NCBI GenBank assembly: GCA_905221605.1 | Contig: CAJNDS010002129.1 | Coordinates: 428,501 to 492,500 of the forward strand | DNA: 64,000 bases | Origin: Symbiodinium natans | Lineage: Eukaryota; Sar; Dinophyceae; Suessiales; Symbiodiniaceae | Direction: 5' to 3' | Shown here: in pieces, positions 50,620 through 61,352 of the stretch | Layout: each line of letters begins with the position of its first letter | How positions within the stretch are numbered: the stretch's first letter is position 1 | Notes under the pieces: generated by a model | The model's database searches: none | Seen by the model: the letters and a program-made list of their open reading frames with translations, nothing else | Told to the model about the DNA's origin: nothing | Made by a program: the position numbers and the translations under genes

Positions 50620-51672
50620 TTATGAGCCGAAGGCTGGGAAGCCTGCCCAGGCTGGCGAGAGATCCTCCAAGGAGCCCGCCCGGCCCCGCCGGAACACCGG
50701 CCCGGGAGACTGGCCACATGGCTGGCAGTTTCATGCGTCGCGCACTCGCAACCAACATTTCCGCGATAGTATGATGCTGCCGGCTATGCTGCCGGACGCC
50801 CGGGCGCTGGTGCGGTCCCAATCGGGCCTCATGCAGGGTCCTGGCTCACTGCCATACCAGCCGAGCCAGCCACGACGCTTGCGCCCCAGGCCATGCAACT
50901 CGCGCTCCGCCGACGCCTGCGCATGCCACTCCCCCTCTGCCACGGCAGATGCGGCCCGGCGCCCGGCTGTGGGGCGCAAGTCGACCGCCTCGGCGACCAC
51001 GCGCTCGCTTGCCCGCGAACCGGCCTGCTCGCCCGACGCGCCAAGGTCGTCGAGCGTGCGTGGGTCCGCGTCGCGCGCGAAGCCGTCGGTGCCGAAGGGC
51101 AGGTGGTTCCACAACAATGGCTCGTGCACACCACGGCGCCCGGAGTGCGCACGGAGGACAGACGCCGCCTAGACGTGGTCATCTACGGGGCGACGCCTAA
51201 CTGATCCGCGCTATGCTGCGATGCGACGCTGGTATCGCCACTTACACGCACGGGGCAACCACAGCCATGCACGGCCGACGTCGACGGCGCCGCCCTGCGG
51301 GCAGCGGAGCGACGCAAGGCGGCCACCTACCCGGAGCTCCGGCGCCAAGGGCCGCAGAAGCTCCTGGTGCTTGGCAGCGAGGTCGGAGGGCGCTTCAACA
51401 GCGACGCCCAGCAACTGGTGCGAGACCTGGTCCGACTGCGGTCCTACACTGCGCCGCCAGCCCTGTGCGCCGCCGCGTCTTCCGGCTGGACGCGTCACTG
51501 GTGGGGCATGCTGTCTGTCGCAGTGCAGCAGGCAGTCGCAAGCACTGCCCTTGGGCAGCCATGGCCCCAACCGCCGCAGGCCACCAGCGTTGCGGGTCCG
51601 CCGCTCGACCGCGTTCTCGACCTCGCAGAGGCCGAGGGGCCGAGCCGCCTGCCGCTGCGACACCTGTCGTAG
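50620..51672 (+). pseudogene. 5'-truncated relative of the same retrotransposon class, plus strand
   Basis: Frame 2 (about 50680-50818) reads GDWPHGWQFHASRTRNQHFR; after a frame break, frame 1 runs to 51672 with only one stop, a TGA at 51202-51204. It carries CGAQVDRLGDHALACPRTG (the CxxC/CxC...GDHxxxC knuckle), CDATLVSPLTRTG, AAERRKAATYPEL and VLGSEVGGRF, aligning point for point with the C-terminal domain of the minus-strand element (Asp899, Lys931 and Glu953 region). No reverse transcriptase core is left. It points away from the minus-strand element, 5' sides facing each other. Confidence 0.75.
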
Positions 51673-53395
51673 TCGTAGGGCCTCGTAGGCTCCGTAGGAC
51701 CCCCCCACTGACCGGACACAAAGTGGGCAGGAGTAAAAGAGCGTGTGGAGAAAAAAAAGAAAAGACGCAATGCTGCTGCAGGGAGCTGAGCTGAGGGCAA
51801 TCAAGCTGGCGCTGCAGAGCCTACACCAGAGGCCCAGGAGCTTCACTGTCAGCCAGCGGCAATGTTCTCTGTCACTGGCAGTAGGCAGTAGCCACGATGA
51901 CTGGCTGCATCGCGGCTATCTGCTGCAGGATATGGACTTCCACAGTTATGTCGTTTTCGTGGAGCTGGTGCTGCGGCCATCTCGGTTGTCCGGTTGGCGA
52001 TTCTTGTTTGATACTCACTGTGCTGGCTTCATTTGATGCGCCAGCTGCCTCACTGCCGGTTCCGTGCGCCTGCCCGGCAGGCCCCTGTCGGTGCATCGTA
52101 CGGCAGCTGCATTTGTTGGGAGGACCTCGACCCCGCCGTCCACTCCGGCGCACCTTCGCCGCGCACTGTCTGCATCTGTTTTGTTTGGCCCCGTCCCGGT
52201 ACCAAGCTTTAGAGCAAGAGCTGCATGGCGTGCGCGGTTTGATGTGACCAGGCCAACGGCTGTACATATAACATCCCTACAAGGCGTGACCGCAGTCGGT
52301 CTTCATACGGGCATGTTTCGATTTTCGGATGTGGGCGGCTCCCAAATCAACGTTCCGTGCGCGCTTTTCGGGAGTGGGCGGCTCGAGTATCAACACGGCA
52401 TGCGATTTTCGGCTGTGGCGCGTAGTTGCTGTTTAGCGTTGCTGTTGAGGATGTCATAGATGCAACATTTCGCTGCGTTCAGATGGTGTTGTACACGTTT
52501 CGCGCATGTTGAAGCATGCGTGATGTCATAGATGCATCGTTCCGCTTCGTTTACATGGTGTTTGGCATGTTCTTGGGGCGTGTGGAAGGTTGCAAGCATC
52601 TGTATTAAAAACCGTTCACATGAAACCCCTTCTAAAGTTTCGATTTGAGAGGAGAGCGTGCCAGGGCGGCGCTGCGCGCATGGTTAGCATGAACCTGACC
52701 TTGGCGTGCATGCTACCCTTTCTGGGGCCCGAACTCCGCTTCTGCTGGCCGGGCCGGACCAGCTTCCCGTGCTTTTCCTGCCCTACCGCCGGCACCGCAC
52801 GCATGTGGCTGCAGAGTTAGCGCGTTGCTGGTCTTGCCACTCAATTTATTCGACCGGATTGTGGGATGCCGGCGCAGCGGAGGCACGCCCTGGTCTGGAG
52901 GTTGGTGGTCGTTGCTGCCGCCTTCATCCGGTTGCTCGCGCGGGCACGGGCGCGCGCGTGCCGCCCCGTCGCAGGTGGGCGGGGTTCCTTTGCAGCCAGC
53001 TTGCTGGGCTTGCAGTCCCCCCCCCCCCCAACCTTCAACACCCCGCTTCGACGGTGGGGGTTTGGTGGTGAGTTTGGTTGGGCGCGATCGTCTGCTGCAC
53101 TTCCCGTCGGCGCCGCTGCTTTCCTGGTTCACTGGCAGTGGGGTGTTGTGCAATGCCGGTGGATCGCCGCGGCCGCTGATGCAGCCGTACGTGTCCAGCT
53201 AGTTGTCCACAGCCCTGTGCACTGTCCTCGCCCTCTCCCAGGCGCTTGCGTTGTTGCCGTTGTTCCGCAATTTTTGCGGTCTGCCACATGCCTTGAGGCC
53301 TATGCGTTATGCCGCTGCCTGTGGACATCGCTTGCCGAGGTTGAAAAATTTTTTGAATATGTTCGAACCAAACGAACATTGCGGTTCAAGCAGGC
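51673..53395. other. no supported gene; short duplications
   Basis: Contains a 43-bp imperfect direct repeat starting GATGTCATAGATGCA (52449-52491, 52518-52561), repeated GATTTTCGG/GTGGGCGGCTC words at 52320-52420, and a C-run at 53020. Frames here are unremarkable. Confidence 0.4.
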
Positions 53396-53722
53396 GTGCA
53401 AGATGTGACAAGTATGCTGTCCGACATCATCTTTCATGGTTCCATCTCTGACACAACGCGTTGGCAATGGACTGTGGGCGATCCATTCATGGCTGTGGGA
53501 ATGTTGAGGCAGGAGTACAATGGCAAACTCGGCCGAATTATCGGGGACATGAATCCTGCCACGTTTCGCTTCCCAGTCAAATTCGAAGGTGCTTCGACAG
53601 GAGTTCAACTTCAACCTCACAACATGGTCCCATTTGCACCGTTATGCACCGTTGAGGGTGACGGAAGACCAGATCCCCTGCTGGTACGCAACACCGGTTC
53701 CGACCCCTCTTTTGGCAGATGA
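53396..53722 (+). CDS. N-terminal part of SET-domain gene, frame 1
   Basis: Reads MLRQEYNGKLGRIIGDMNPA then FRFPVKFEGASTGVQLQPHN. The pattern 'YNG-x-x-G-x-(I/V) ... V-x-L-x-P-x-N' is a small beta module common in dinoflagellate multidomain proteins. It precedes the SET domain with a frame change near 53650-53720, so the two halves are one gene with a frameshift or a very short unresolved intron. Confidence 0.5.
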   Translation: MQDVTSMLSDIIFHGSISDTTRWQWTVGDPFMAVGMLRQEYNGKLGRIIGDMNPATFRFPVKFEGASTGVQLQPHNMVPFAPLCTVEGDGRPDPLLVRNTGSDPSFGR

Positions 53723-54830
53723 GGCGGTCCTACATTTTCCTATGTCTTTCTATGAGAGTACAATGTATCACCACACCCTGTCCACGCAGCATTCCTATAA
53801 ATCCCGGCCGGACGAGATTCGGGTGCCTCACGTGCCTTCCTTAAACCGTCGAGACTTAGTTGTGAAGCCGTCTTCAATTCGTGGGGCCGGCCGCGGCGTG
53901 TTCACTGGTGCTACCGCTGTTTGCAGAGGTAGCATCTTAAGTCAGTACATGGGCTGGTACGATGACGAGTACGGAAACTTCTCCAGCTATAATTTTGGTG
54001 GAATAGCTGGAGATCCTCGTGTAACAGACAGCAGTCGTGGTGTCGCTCAACTCAGAAATGACGCAGCAAACATTCCATCCAGCGTGCTCAGGTCCAAAGC
54101 AGATCTCCAGAAAGCACTTTTGGAATACCAGGAATCGTCGGCGAAATGCAATGTTTATTTGGTGGAACGATGCGGAGCCTTTGTAGCCGTTGCTGCAACA
54201 GACATTGGACCAGGAACTGAGCTCTTCTTTCATTATGGCGAAGAGTATTGGATTGGGGAGTTGCACAAACATGCGTTTAGTTGTCATGACATATGGCTCG
54301 TCCGATGTATTGAGGACTTGGTGGACCAAGCGGACAGCACAGTTCAGTTGCTGAGACTTGAGTTCGACAAACGTGGCAACCCCAAGCTTCTGCACCATCG
54401 TTCATCAAAGCATGCTTCGGATGACGATTGTTATCGGCTGATCCGGCATGCGTTCGGTGGGCTGTCGAAGTGGGAGTGCGACGAGATCATCGCGTGTGAT
54501 TTCGCTGGCGGGATCTTGAAAGGGTGGCGGTGTGAGTCGCCCTACAGAAGGCTTCTCGTTGAGACCATTCTGAACACGGCATGCGTTTACATCGTCGCAT
54601 GTGTTATGGGCATCAGGCTTGGCAGGGATTGCGGCTACGGGGACTGCAATTCCAAGGAAGCGATGGAATGCAAACATTTCCCAAGTGCAATATTCGCGGC
54701 CACGCCCTCAATGATGCTTCTTCCACAACAACATGCAGGGGATCGTGCGCGCCTGGCCGGGCTGTATTTAGTGCCAGTCGACCCTCAGACGATGCGAAGC
54801 AGTTCCTGGACAGCTCATCATATACTGTGA
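53589..54830 (+). CDS. SET-domain protein (putative lysine methyltransferase)
   Basis: 413-residue frame. The SET domain spans about residues 89-222: VVKPSSIRGAGRGVFTGATA (SAM-binding start), then GSILSQYMGWYDDEYGNFSS, LRNDAAN (156-161, in place of the classical NHS/NDA knot) and IGPGTELFFHYGEEYWIGE (206-224, the terminal GxEL-x-x-x-YGxxYW motif). No pre-SET or post-SET cysteine cluster is seen, so it is a compact SET protein. The remaining 190 residues (LHHRSSKHASDDDCYRLIRH and so on) are not recognised; the last part may be non-coding. Likely substrate is a protein lysine, but histone or non-histone cannot be told. Confidence 0.7.
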   Translation: MLRQEFNFNLTTWSHLHRYAPLRVTEDQIPCWYATPVPTPLLADEAVLHFPMSFYESTMYHHTLSTQHSYKSRPDEIRVPHVPSLNRRDLVVKPSSIRGAGRGVFTGATAVCRGSILSQYMGWYDDEYGNFSSYNFGGIAGDPRVTDSSRGVAQLRNDAANIPSSVLRSKADLQKALLEYQESSAKCNVYLVERCGAFVAVAATDIGPGTELFFHYGEEYWIGELHKHAFSCHDIWLVRCIEDLVDQADSTVQLLRLEFDKRGNPKLLHHRSSKHASDDDCYRLIRHAFGGLSKWECDEIIACDFAGGILKGWRCESPYRRLLVETILNTACVYIVACVMGIRLGRDCGYGDCNSKEAMECKHFPSAIFAATPSMMLLPQQHAGDRARLAGLYLVPVDPQTMRSSSWTAHHIL

Positions 54831-56088
54831 TTTTTGTGTTTTTGTTTGCTCTTGCATGCGACCAGGCTTTCATCAACTTAAAGCAGCGTAGGTTACACAT
54901 GGGAGGAGGTGAACGCGGCAGCCGCTTCCTTCGAAAGGGGTCTCCGCTTCCGCTTCCATTTTCTGGAAGGCAGTGGCACATGGCTGTGGATCGTCATAGC
55001 TCCGCTTCATCTTCAGCTTTCAAAGCCCGTAGATTTGCACCCTTTCGGACGACAACTACTTGTGACAAGCACGGAAAGTGCAATGGCTGCCCTTTATGCC
55101 CCTAGGTGGCAGATGCGTGAGCTTACCTTAGTACAATCTGACACTTTAGTTTTTCATTTTGTCCAGCGCCTTTGAGCACATTCCTGAGTCGAGCCGCCAG
55201 CAGGACTGAGAGGCGAACGCCGAGTTGTTTTCCAAAACACCTGTTTAGATCAGGGTCTACGCGTTCCGACAGTCTTTCTGAAGTTTAGAATATATCGACA
55301 AGCGCACTTGTAACAAACAGACGCTAAGGTACATGGAAGTGAGCTACATGCGTGGCGTAGTGATTGAGTGGGGAAGATACAGCCCATTTGTGTTGCCACA
55401 AAACCTGTTACAGTGAGCTGCTTCTTCAACTTGTGAGGACGGCACCGCAGCCATGCATCGCAGTTTACGAACCTTTAAGTTTTGCTCCGCTGCAGTGCGT
55501 CCTATCAGGCAGAAAGTAATTGTGAAGAATTGAAGTGGTCGCTTCGGCAGTGTGTTTCATTCATACGTCGTATTTCTTGCCTTTGAGGCGGGCAGCCGTC
55601 CAAGGCTCCAAAAGCATGAGGTATCGCTCCCCGGAGACCTTGCCCACAGCCTTGTTTATGCCTGCGCAGCTTTTCTGACTGCTTTAACAGGGTCTTGCGG
55701 GGTTTTGCTACTGGATGGCAGGCGTGCATCAACAGTACCCGGAGACACAATATGTGGTGGCACTTTTTTCTCACGCTGTGAAGGACTTTCCTGTTGTGGC
55801 CCTATATGGCTATATGTGTCAGTAAAGTAAGTAAAGCAATTCAGCCATTTTCGAATGGAGTGTTTTGTGGTTGCTTATCCACGAACTGATAAAAACAACT
55901 GCTGATGCGACATGTCCAGATGTAAGGCCCACAAACCAAAGATATTGTTTTTGGCACCATGGCACACTTTCCATGCCGCTCCGGGATGCGGCGCTCGTTG
56001 CCTGTGTGGCTGTTGCTGGCTGTTTCCAGTTGGCGACTCCGATCCTTGCTGCTTGGCAGAGCATTTGATAGGCTATGCCATCAATGTG
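54831..56088. other. no firmly supported gene
   Basis: The plus frame 54899-55105 (SRFLRKGSPLPLPFSGRQWH, ending CDKHGKCNGCPLCP with a CxxxxCxxCxxC cluster) could be an exon but has no context. Otherwise nothing. Confidence 0.3.
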
Positions 56089-58462
56089 GATCCATTGTCG
56101 ACAGCTTTTGCTTGACTGTGGCCTTGCAGTGTGGGCAGCGGGCCTGTGTTCGGCGGCCAGAGACGCAGTCGAAGCAGCCTCTGGGACGGCAACTGCGTCA
56201 TGTCTCCATGGTGCCTGAACTGGTGTTGTCGGAGCCCGGACAGGTGGTTGCGCTGAAAATGCTTGAGGTGTCCACGCTCCCGTTCATCAAGCCGCGCCGA
56301 CAAGAACGGCACAGGGCACTGGCACATTCACCGATGAGTGGATTGACATCCAAGGCCACCCCCAAGCTATTCGTCGCAACATTCTCAGAAGAAATATTCC
56401 TCTTAAGAGTCGAGTCGAGACCTGATCGCCCGAAGGCGTCCCCTTTAGGGTACAGGTGAAACGTTCTATAGGCACCTTTTATGCAGATTCCTGCCCCATC
56501 ACAAATTTGCAAAAATCATCGCGTGATTCATTCCACATATTGTATCTCTTAAAAATATGCTGCATGGCTGTGCGTGCTGCATGGCGAGGCTCGGCAGCAA
56601 AGTTCGGGGCCAGAACCCCCTTCCGCGTCAGTTTGGGTGGTGGCTTGGCCATGTCTCGTTGACGTCTCCACCTTGTCTGCGCTTGCAGCACATGCCCTAG
56701 CTCAAGACCGGTTGAAGTTTCTGAGGCCCGCCCGACCTTGCCAAACAGTGGCTTTATGGAGATGGGCCGGGAGCTCCTTGGCGAACTTCATCTTACCTGT
56801 TAAACACAGATTTGAATGGTTGCCGTGAAAAACAAGTTAACAGTTACCGATGAATGTTCTCTCTCGTTGCTAGCGGGACCTCCCCCCCCCCCCCCCACCC
56901 CCCCGTAAACCCTCAACCCTAAACGCTAAACCCTGCTGGTGGGACGTAAGCTGCGAGGACAACAGTGTCGACCGCTTGGTCCAGGCTGGAAAACCGGCAT
57001 TTTCCAGCATTCAGCGGGCCAAGGCCTGGGGGTGTACATGAGGGTTTCCCAAAATGCTGTGGAGTTACCCTTTCTTGGGGGGGGGGGGGGGGGGGGGGGT
57101 AGAAGGGTGGGGGTGGTTCTCTTAAGGTTCACCCTTCTTGGGGGAAAGAAAGTCCATAGCTGCTCAACCAAGGACTTGGAAGCAAACGCGCCAGACATGC
57201 AAGTCTACGAGTTTTCGTTGCCCACATTGGACTTAATGGGGCCCCTTGGCTGGTTAACATGATTGGGGCAGTCGCTAGGATAAGTTTTGTTGATTTAGAC
57301 AACAATTCATGTTGCAGAGCTACCGGTGCCAAACTCAGTGCGTCTCAGTGCGCAACCTGGCAATCGGATGTTGCAAACCTTGGTTTACGAAAGGCTTGGC
57401 AAAGCCACGTCGTCCATCAACCTTTTTGGTGCCATTCGGAACCTGGATGGGCCTGATGCGGATAAGTTGCTCGGCGAAATAACTAGGCAGTTGACGAAGT
57501 AATATCGCAGTGTCGGATTCGTCGATTTCCCCGTTGACATGCAGGTATTTAGACATCGGAACCTTCGGCAACCCTCGTGCCAGCATTCGGTTTGCCACCG
57601 GAGCAGCAAGCGGCTCAGTATGCTGGCAAGGGTCCACTCGTTAACTCTACAAAGCATGAGGGACGAGTCCATATTGCGGTACATGCAGCAATGGCAGGAA
57701 ACACGTGGACACGTGGACACGCAGTGCGGCTGGCAACATTGTTTCGTCTTCCTATGTTCTCCCCTCCTGCCAGGAGATCGGGCTGCCTATGTTCTCACTA
57801 AACGTCACCGGAGCACTGAGCATCGAGGAGGACGCGATTTCGGAACGGAGGCTCGGAGGCTGTGACGACTCCAGCTCTAAAAGTGTTATATGCAAGGGCG
57901 AGTTAGTGTTGTTTTGTACCACCGTGAGCAGCATAGAGTTGCTTATGGCGTGAAGCACTGTGCAAGCGATTTCCTTGCACAGAACCTTGCATTTACATTT
58001 TGCTGTGTCGCAAATTGTCGACTTAAAGTGAGGGGGTCGATGTCTTTATCAACGAAGCACGGTGATCGGAAGCTTGGCAAAACGTGCATCTGGCTCCTAG
58101 CTTGGCCAGCGGTCAGGCCCCACATGAAAGACCATTGTAGCCAACACCCAACGCCATGTTCCTGATGTGCTCGTATGTTGCGCAGACGTGGTGCTACTGC
58201 TTATGGTCGCGGTGATGATTCATGTCACGTCACATGCTGCCTGTGCTCGAGGTCCCAAGCAGTGGGCTGGGTGTCCATCGAAGTGCAGGGTGAGGTGCCG
58301 AGCGTGGCAGGAATTACATTGCCAGAGGAGGCAGGAAGTAGGGCAGGACTGTGATTGGCAGGCGTCTCCACCTTGAAGTTGTTTATGTCGTAGCCGGTCA
58401 CCCGAGCCAACGTCGATGATCGCCTTGCTAAGCGAGCGCCCGAAGTAAGCCATACCATCCAA
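56089..58462 (-). CDS. probable spliced minus-strand gene with cysteine-rich C-terminus
   Basis: Minus-strand coding-like blocks in order: 58462-58370 (MDGMAYFGRSLSKAIIDVGS), 58055-57945 (CFVDKDIDPLTLSRQFATQQ), 57637-57350 (KYLHVNGEIDESDTAILLRQ, then LPSYFAEQLIRIRPIQVPNG), 56691-56479 (RTAMQHIFKRYNMWNESRDD), 56475-56198 (YRTFHLYPKGDAFGRSGLDS ... IGECASALCRSCRRG) and 56190-56089 (RGCFDCVSGRRTQARCPHCK). The last two give CxxxxCxxC, CxxC and CPHC, a RING-like finger. Frames change between blocks, as introns would cause, but no splice junction is proven. Palindromic elements lie just upstream at 58532-58571. Function unknown; an E3-type role is possible. Confidence 0.4.
56882..56934. repeat. poly-C tract followed by telomere-type units
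   Basis: About 23 C with one A, then imperfect CCCTAAA units (56905-56934). Confidence 0.85.
57077..57099. repeat. poly-G run
   Basis: About 23 consecutive G. Confidence 0.9.
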
Positions 58463-58531
58463 CCACGCCTAAGCCCTGATAAAGCCCAAATCCTAGTAAC
58501 AGTGGTAGAGTCGGTAACCTTTTACCTTTTT

Positions 58532-58571
58532 TGGGGAGTATACTCCCTTATAATCCCAAAGGTTAACCTTT
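58532..58571. other. two adjacent perfect palindromes
   Basis: GGGAGTATACTCCC (58534-58547) and AAAGGTTAACCTTT (58558-58571), ten bases apart. Style resembles the palindrome at 35230-35243; may be a remnant of the same element type. Confidence 0.7.
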
Positions 58572-58782
58572 AATCCCCCCAGGTTTCTGGACAACTAAGT
58601 AATTCTTAAAGTTTGCTAAACTAAACACCGTAAGCGCGAGGTGCTCCGGGCAGCCGCGAAGGAGGCGTGCCGCCAAACTTGCGCCTACGCCTCCCGGAAA
58701 CTGGAGGTGGCCCCTTTGTCTGCATGGGAGGGTGTGGAGCAGACTGAGGCAATCTTCCTGGGACTTGTACGGGGGGAGGGCG

Positions 58783-58812
58783 AGATGGAGAGAGAGAGAG
58801 AGAGAGAGAGAA
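58783..58812. repeat. (GA)n microsatellite
   Basis: About 13 GA units, inside a possible coding frame. Confidence 0.9.
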
Positions 58813-58861
58813 CGAAGCTGGCAGAAGCTGGCGAAGAAGGCAAAACGGGGCCGGGACTGCC

Positions 58862-58983
58862 TCCTCGCGTGTGCCTGCTCGCTTTCGTCCGGGGCTCCCC
58901 TCAAGTGTGGATGTGGCCAAGGAGCTTTCCGAGGATTTTGCATCGTGGCGAGCGGCGCGAGTACGACGGGAGCGAATGAAGAA
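58862..58983 (+). CDS. exon-like segment, charged helix
   Basis: Reads SSVDVAKELSEDFASWRAAR then VRRERMKK, followed by a canonical GTAAGG donor at 58984 (or a TAA stop if unspliced). Strong coding composition; the upstream edge is uncertain. It may be an upstream exon of the gene at 60.2-62.3 kb. Confidence 0.4.
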
Positions 58984-59127
58984 GTAAGGCTGCTGTTCCT
59001 TCGGCACCGAAGGAGCTGATGCAATCGTGCTCCATGAAGCTCGCAGTAGTCTAGGACGCCAAGCAGTGCACAGCAGTCTGCCGGAAGGGATTTGGCAGGC
59101 ATGCCGGTAAGAGCACAGTAGGGCAAA

Positions 59128-59174
59128 GGTTTTAGGGCTTAGTGTTTAGGGGTTAGGGTTTTTGGGCTTAGGGT
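59128..59174 (+). repeat. degenerate telomere-type array, TTTAGGG orientation
   Basis: Imperfect TTTAGGG/CTTAGGG units. Confidence 0.75.
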
Positions 59175-60221
59175 TCTGTGCAATTCCCTTCCTGCATGCT
59201 GAATCTCGACGCGCGTGCTGAAGGCGGTCGCACCGCGACTGAGGGTTTGGAACCCCTAAGCCCTACGAGCACGAAGCCATCGGGTGGGTTGGTAGAGTAG
59301 CGTCTATAATGTCTCGCCTGCCTGTGCCAGTGCGAGCAGTGCACATATGACTTATATGACCCAATGGGGTGCAGATTTTTGAACAGTCGCCTTAGCTCCG
59401 CCGTTGTTTCTTGAACAGTTTCGGGCAAGCACGGCACTTGCTTCGCTGGACTGCTACTTGGCGTTGGTCATGATTGCAATGTTCGTCTATGTAACAACGG
59501 GATTTTATGCTGAATAGTATCAAAATGATTCTATGCTTTATGGTTTCTTGTGAATCAGTCTGCTTATCCTAGAGGCATATGCTATCATGTCACCCTCCAT
59601 GGGTGCACTATGAAGCACTATGACGGGGAGCCTGGTCGCCCTGTGGCAGCCTGGCGGGGCTAAACGCCGCAATTTTTTGCAATCCACTCCAGTGTGTACG
59701 AAGGTGTACAGATAAAGGCAGACCGTGAGACTTGGCATCCCACTTAATACAAGCCGCGCGAGCATTGCGAGCCTGCATATCGCTGCCAAGGTGATGTGTC
59801 CTCTGCCGAATGATTGTTCTTGCTTCTCAGAATTCAGTTTCAGGTTTGGCTGTTTCGCTCCCACTGCAATGGACTACTTCAGCCAAGCACGAGCATGCTG
59901 AGAACCAACAGCCTTCAATCCTAACAGCTGCAAGCCAGTCATCCTCAGATCCTCGAGTGTAGAAGTAGATAGAAGCCATTGGCCGCGACGCCTTCCGATG
60001 CTCGTCGGCGTGCTGGCATACTAAGTTGGCAGATGTCGTCCTGCCCTAAGAATGGGAACACCTCTTTCACCAGAACCCGGAGATTTTCTCACTAGGCCTA
60101 CATACCCCAGTTCTGACTTCCGAGGACCCAGCCCTGCAAAGCAGCAGCGGCCAGTGCAGAGGTGCCCCCATGAGCTTCGCTTTGCAGGCATTGTTGGTGC
60201 AAAGATTGACAGTCTCTGCAG
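59175..60221. other. no supported gene
   Basis: Open frames are short on both strands; nothing recognised. Confidence 0.4.
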
Positions 60222-60605
60222 GACTTCGCCTGTGCCATTTGCCTCTCCGCACCCTTGGTGGACCCCGTGACAACGCCTTGTGGACATTCCTTTGACAAGG
60301 CGTGAGTGGTTCTGACCACACGCTGCTTCGTGACTCATTAGATCTGGATCCTTGGATATTCTTGGATTTTGCATGACTTTGCCTTGTTATGGAGGCTTGC
60401 TACGAGTCCTACCTGCACTCCTCCGCAGCACAGTTCCGGCGGCGAGAATGTCCCCTTTGCAAGAAGCCTGTGTCTAGCAGATGCCCCGAGGCTCAGCTCC
60501 GAAAAAAGCAGAGCGATTCGATTCGCGCAGAGCAGCTGCAGGTGTCCGTGCTCCTGAGGGATGCGATCTCGCGTCTCTTCCCAGAAGGACGCAGAAGATG
60601 TGAAG
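60222..60605 (+). CDS. RING/U-box-like finger, two exons
   Basis: Exon 1 (60222-60299, after ctctgcag) reads DFACAICLSAPLVDPVTTPC then GHSFDK; exon 2 (60395-60605, after ttatggag) continues ACYESYLHSS ... RRRECPLCKKPV and ends before GTAGAC. The 95-bp intron (60300-60394) is GC-AG; only this choice keeps KACYESYL in frame. The finger is CxxC...CxH...C...CxxC with Asp where the fifth zinc ligand of a classical RING would be (SFDKAC), a change seen in U-box-like and some protist RING fingers. Probable ubiquitin E3 ligase. The tail of exon 2 is a charged helix (LRKKQSDSIRAEQLQVSVLL). Confidence 0.65.
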
Positions 60606-60674
60606 GTAGACACCTCAGCCGCCTCAAGCCCTTAAGGCAAGACGGCAAATGCCAAACCGAATCCTTGAGGCGAG

Positions 60675-61052
60675 ATGTTTGAGGAGCTGGAGGCACACAC
60701 CTATCGGAACTGGACATGGGCAGCCACAAGCACACGCATAACTCATCCTGCACTGCTCGATGCACAGGCCGGCGTGGTTCGAAGAGAGACCCTGGACTTT
60801 TTGCTGGCGCGTCTAAGAGCTGCCAGGGAGTGCAAGGAGCTTAGCTGTACACGGAGAATTCATGCCTGGCTCGGTGTTTCATGTCCCCTAGCCTTGGTCG
60901 GTACTCGTACATCCTGTAGTGGTTGTGTGCCCAGGCGAAGACACCGGCTCGCTATTGCAGCTCCTGTCGCTTTTCACTACAGCCATGACCCGGGAAGCCC
61001 AGACCGTGCAGGATGTGGGCATCCAGCTGGCGTTCAAGGCCGGCTGCAGGCA
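60675..61052 (+). CDS. further exon(s) of the RING-like gene, uncertain
   Basis: Coding-like stretches: TYRNWTWAATSTRITHPALL then DAQAGVVRRETLDFLLARLR, and REAQTVQDVGIQLAFKAGCR (60987-61050), the latter just before a CCCTAAA array. Frames and edges unresolved. Confidence 0.35.
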
Positions 61053-61060
61053 ACCAAGCC

Positions 61061-61097
61061 ACAAACCCTAAACCCTAAACCCCAAACCCCAAACCCA
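61061..61097 (+). repeat. telomere-type array, CCCTAAA orientation
   Basis: Five imperfect CCCTAAA/CCCCAAA units, with more CCCCAAA at 61131-61145. Confidence 0.85.
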
Positions 61098-61171
61098 GCA
61101 TTCCCTCTTCAGTTGCCCCGTGGAGAAAAACCCCAAACCCCAAAACCCGAAACTAAACCGGGTAACCGGGC

Positions 61172-61265
61172 CACCCAGGAGCTGTCCAAGGCATTGTTGG
61201 CGCTCCTGTCCCAAGAGCCAGTCCTCAACACGGGCTATTGTACGCTCCTCGAGGTTTTGCAACAG
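61172..61265 (+). CDS. exon-like segment with GC donor, RING-like gene
   Basis: Reads TQELSKALLALLSQEPVLNT then GYCTLLEVLQQ, ending CAACAG before GCACCT (GC donor). Leucine-rich helices. Confidence 0.45.
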
Positions 61266-61352
61266 GCACCTTGGATTATCCCCGGCCGACTGCCCAAGCC
61301 CGCATGCAAAAGGGTTTAGGGTTCTAGGGTTGTCTGCCAGTCAGCAAGTCCA

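Noticed and set aside
44515-51672. Interpretation of the reverse transcriptase as a group II intron, retron or viral polymerase
   Set aside because: Motif order, FLDD site, the dinoflagellate leader motif and the CxC...GDHxxxC tail match non-LTR retrotransposon proteins; no maturase, msr/msd RNA or capsid context.
56740-56800. Minus-strand MKFAKELPAHLHKA as the start of an SPX-domain protein
   Set aside because: Only the first seven residues resemble an SPX start; the following sequence lacks the tyrosine/lysine pattern and soon stops.
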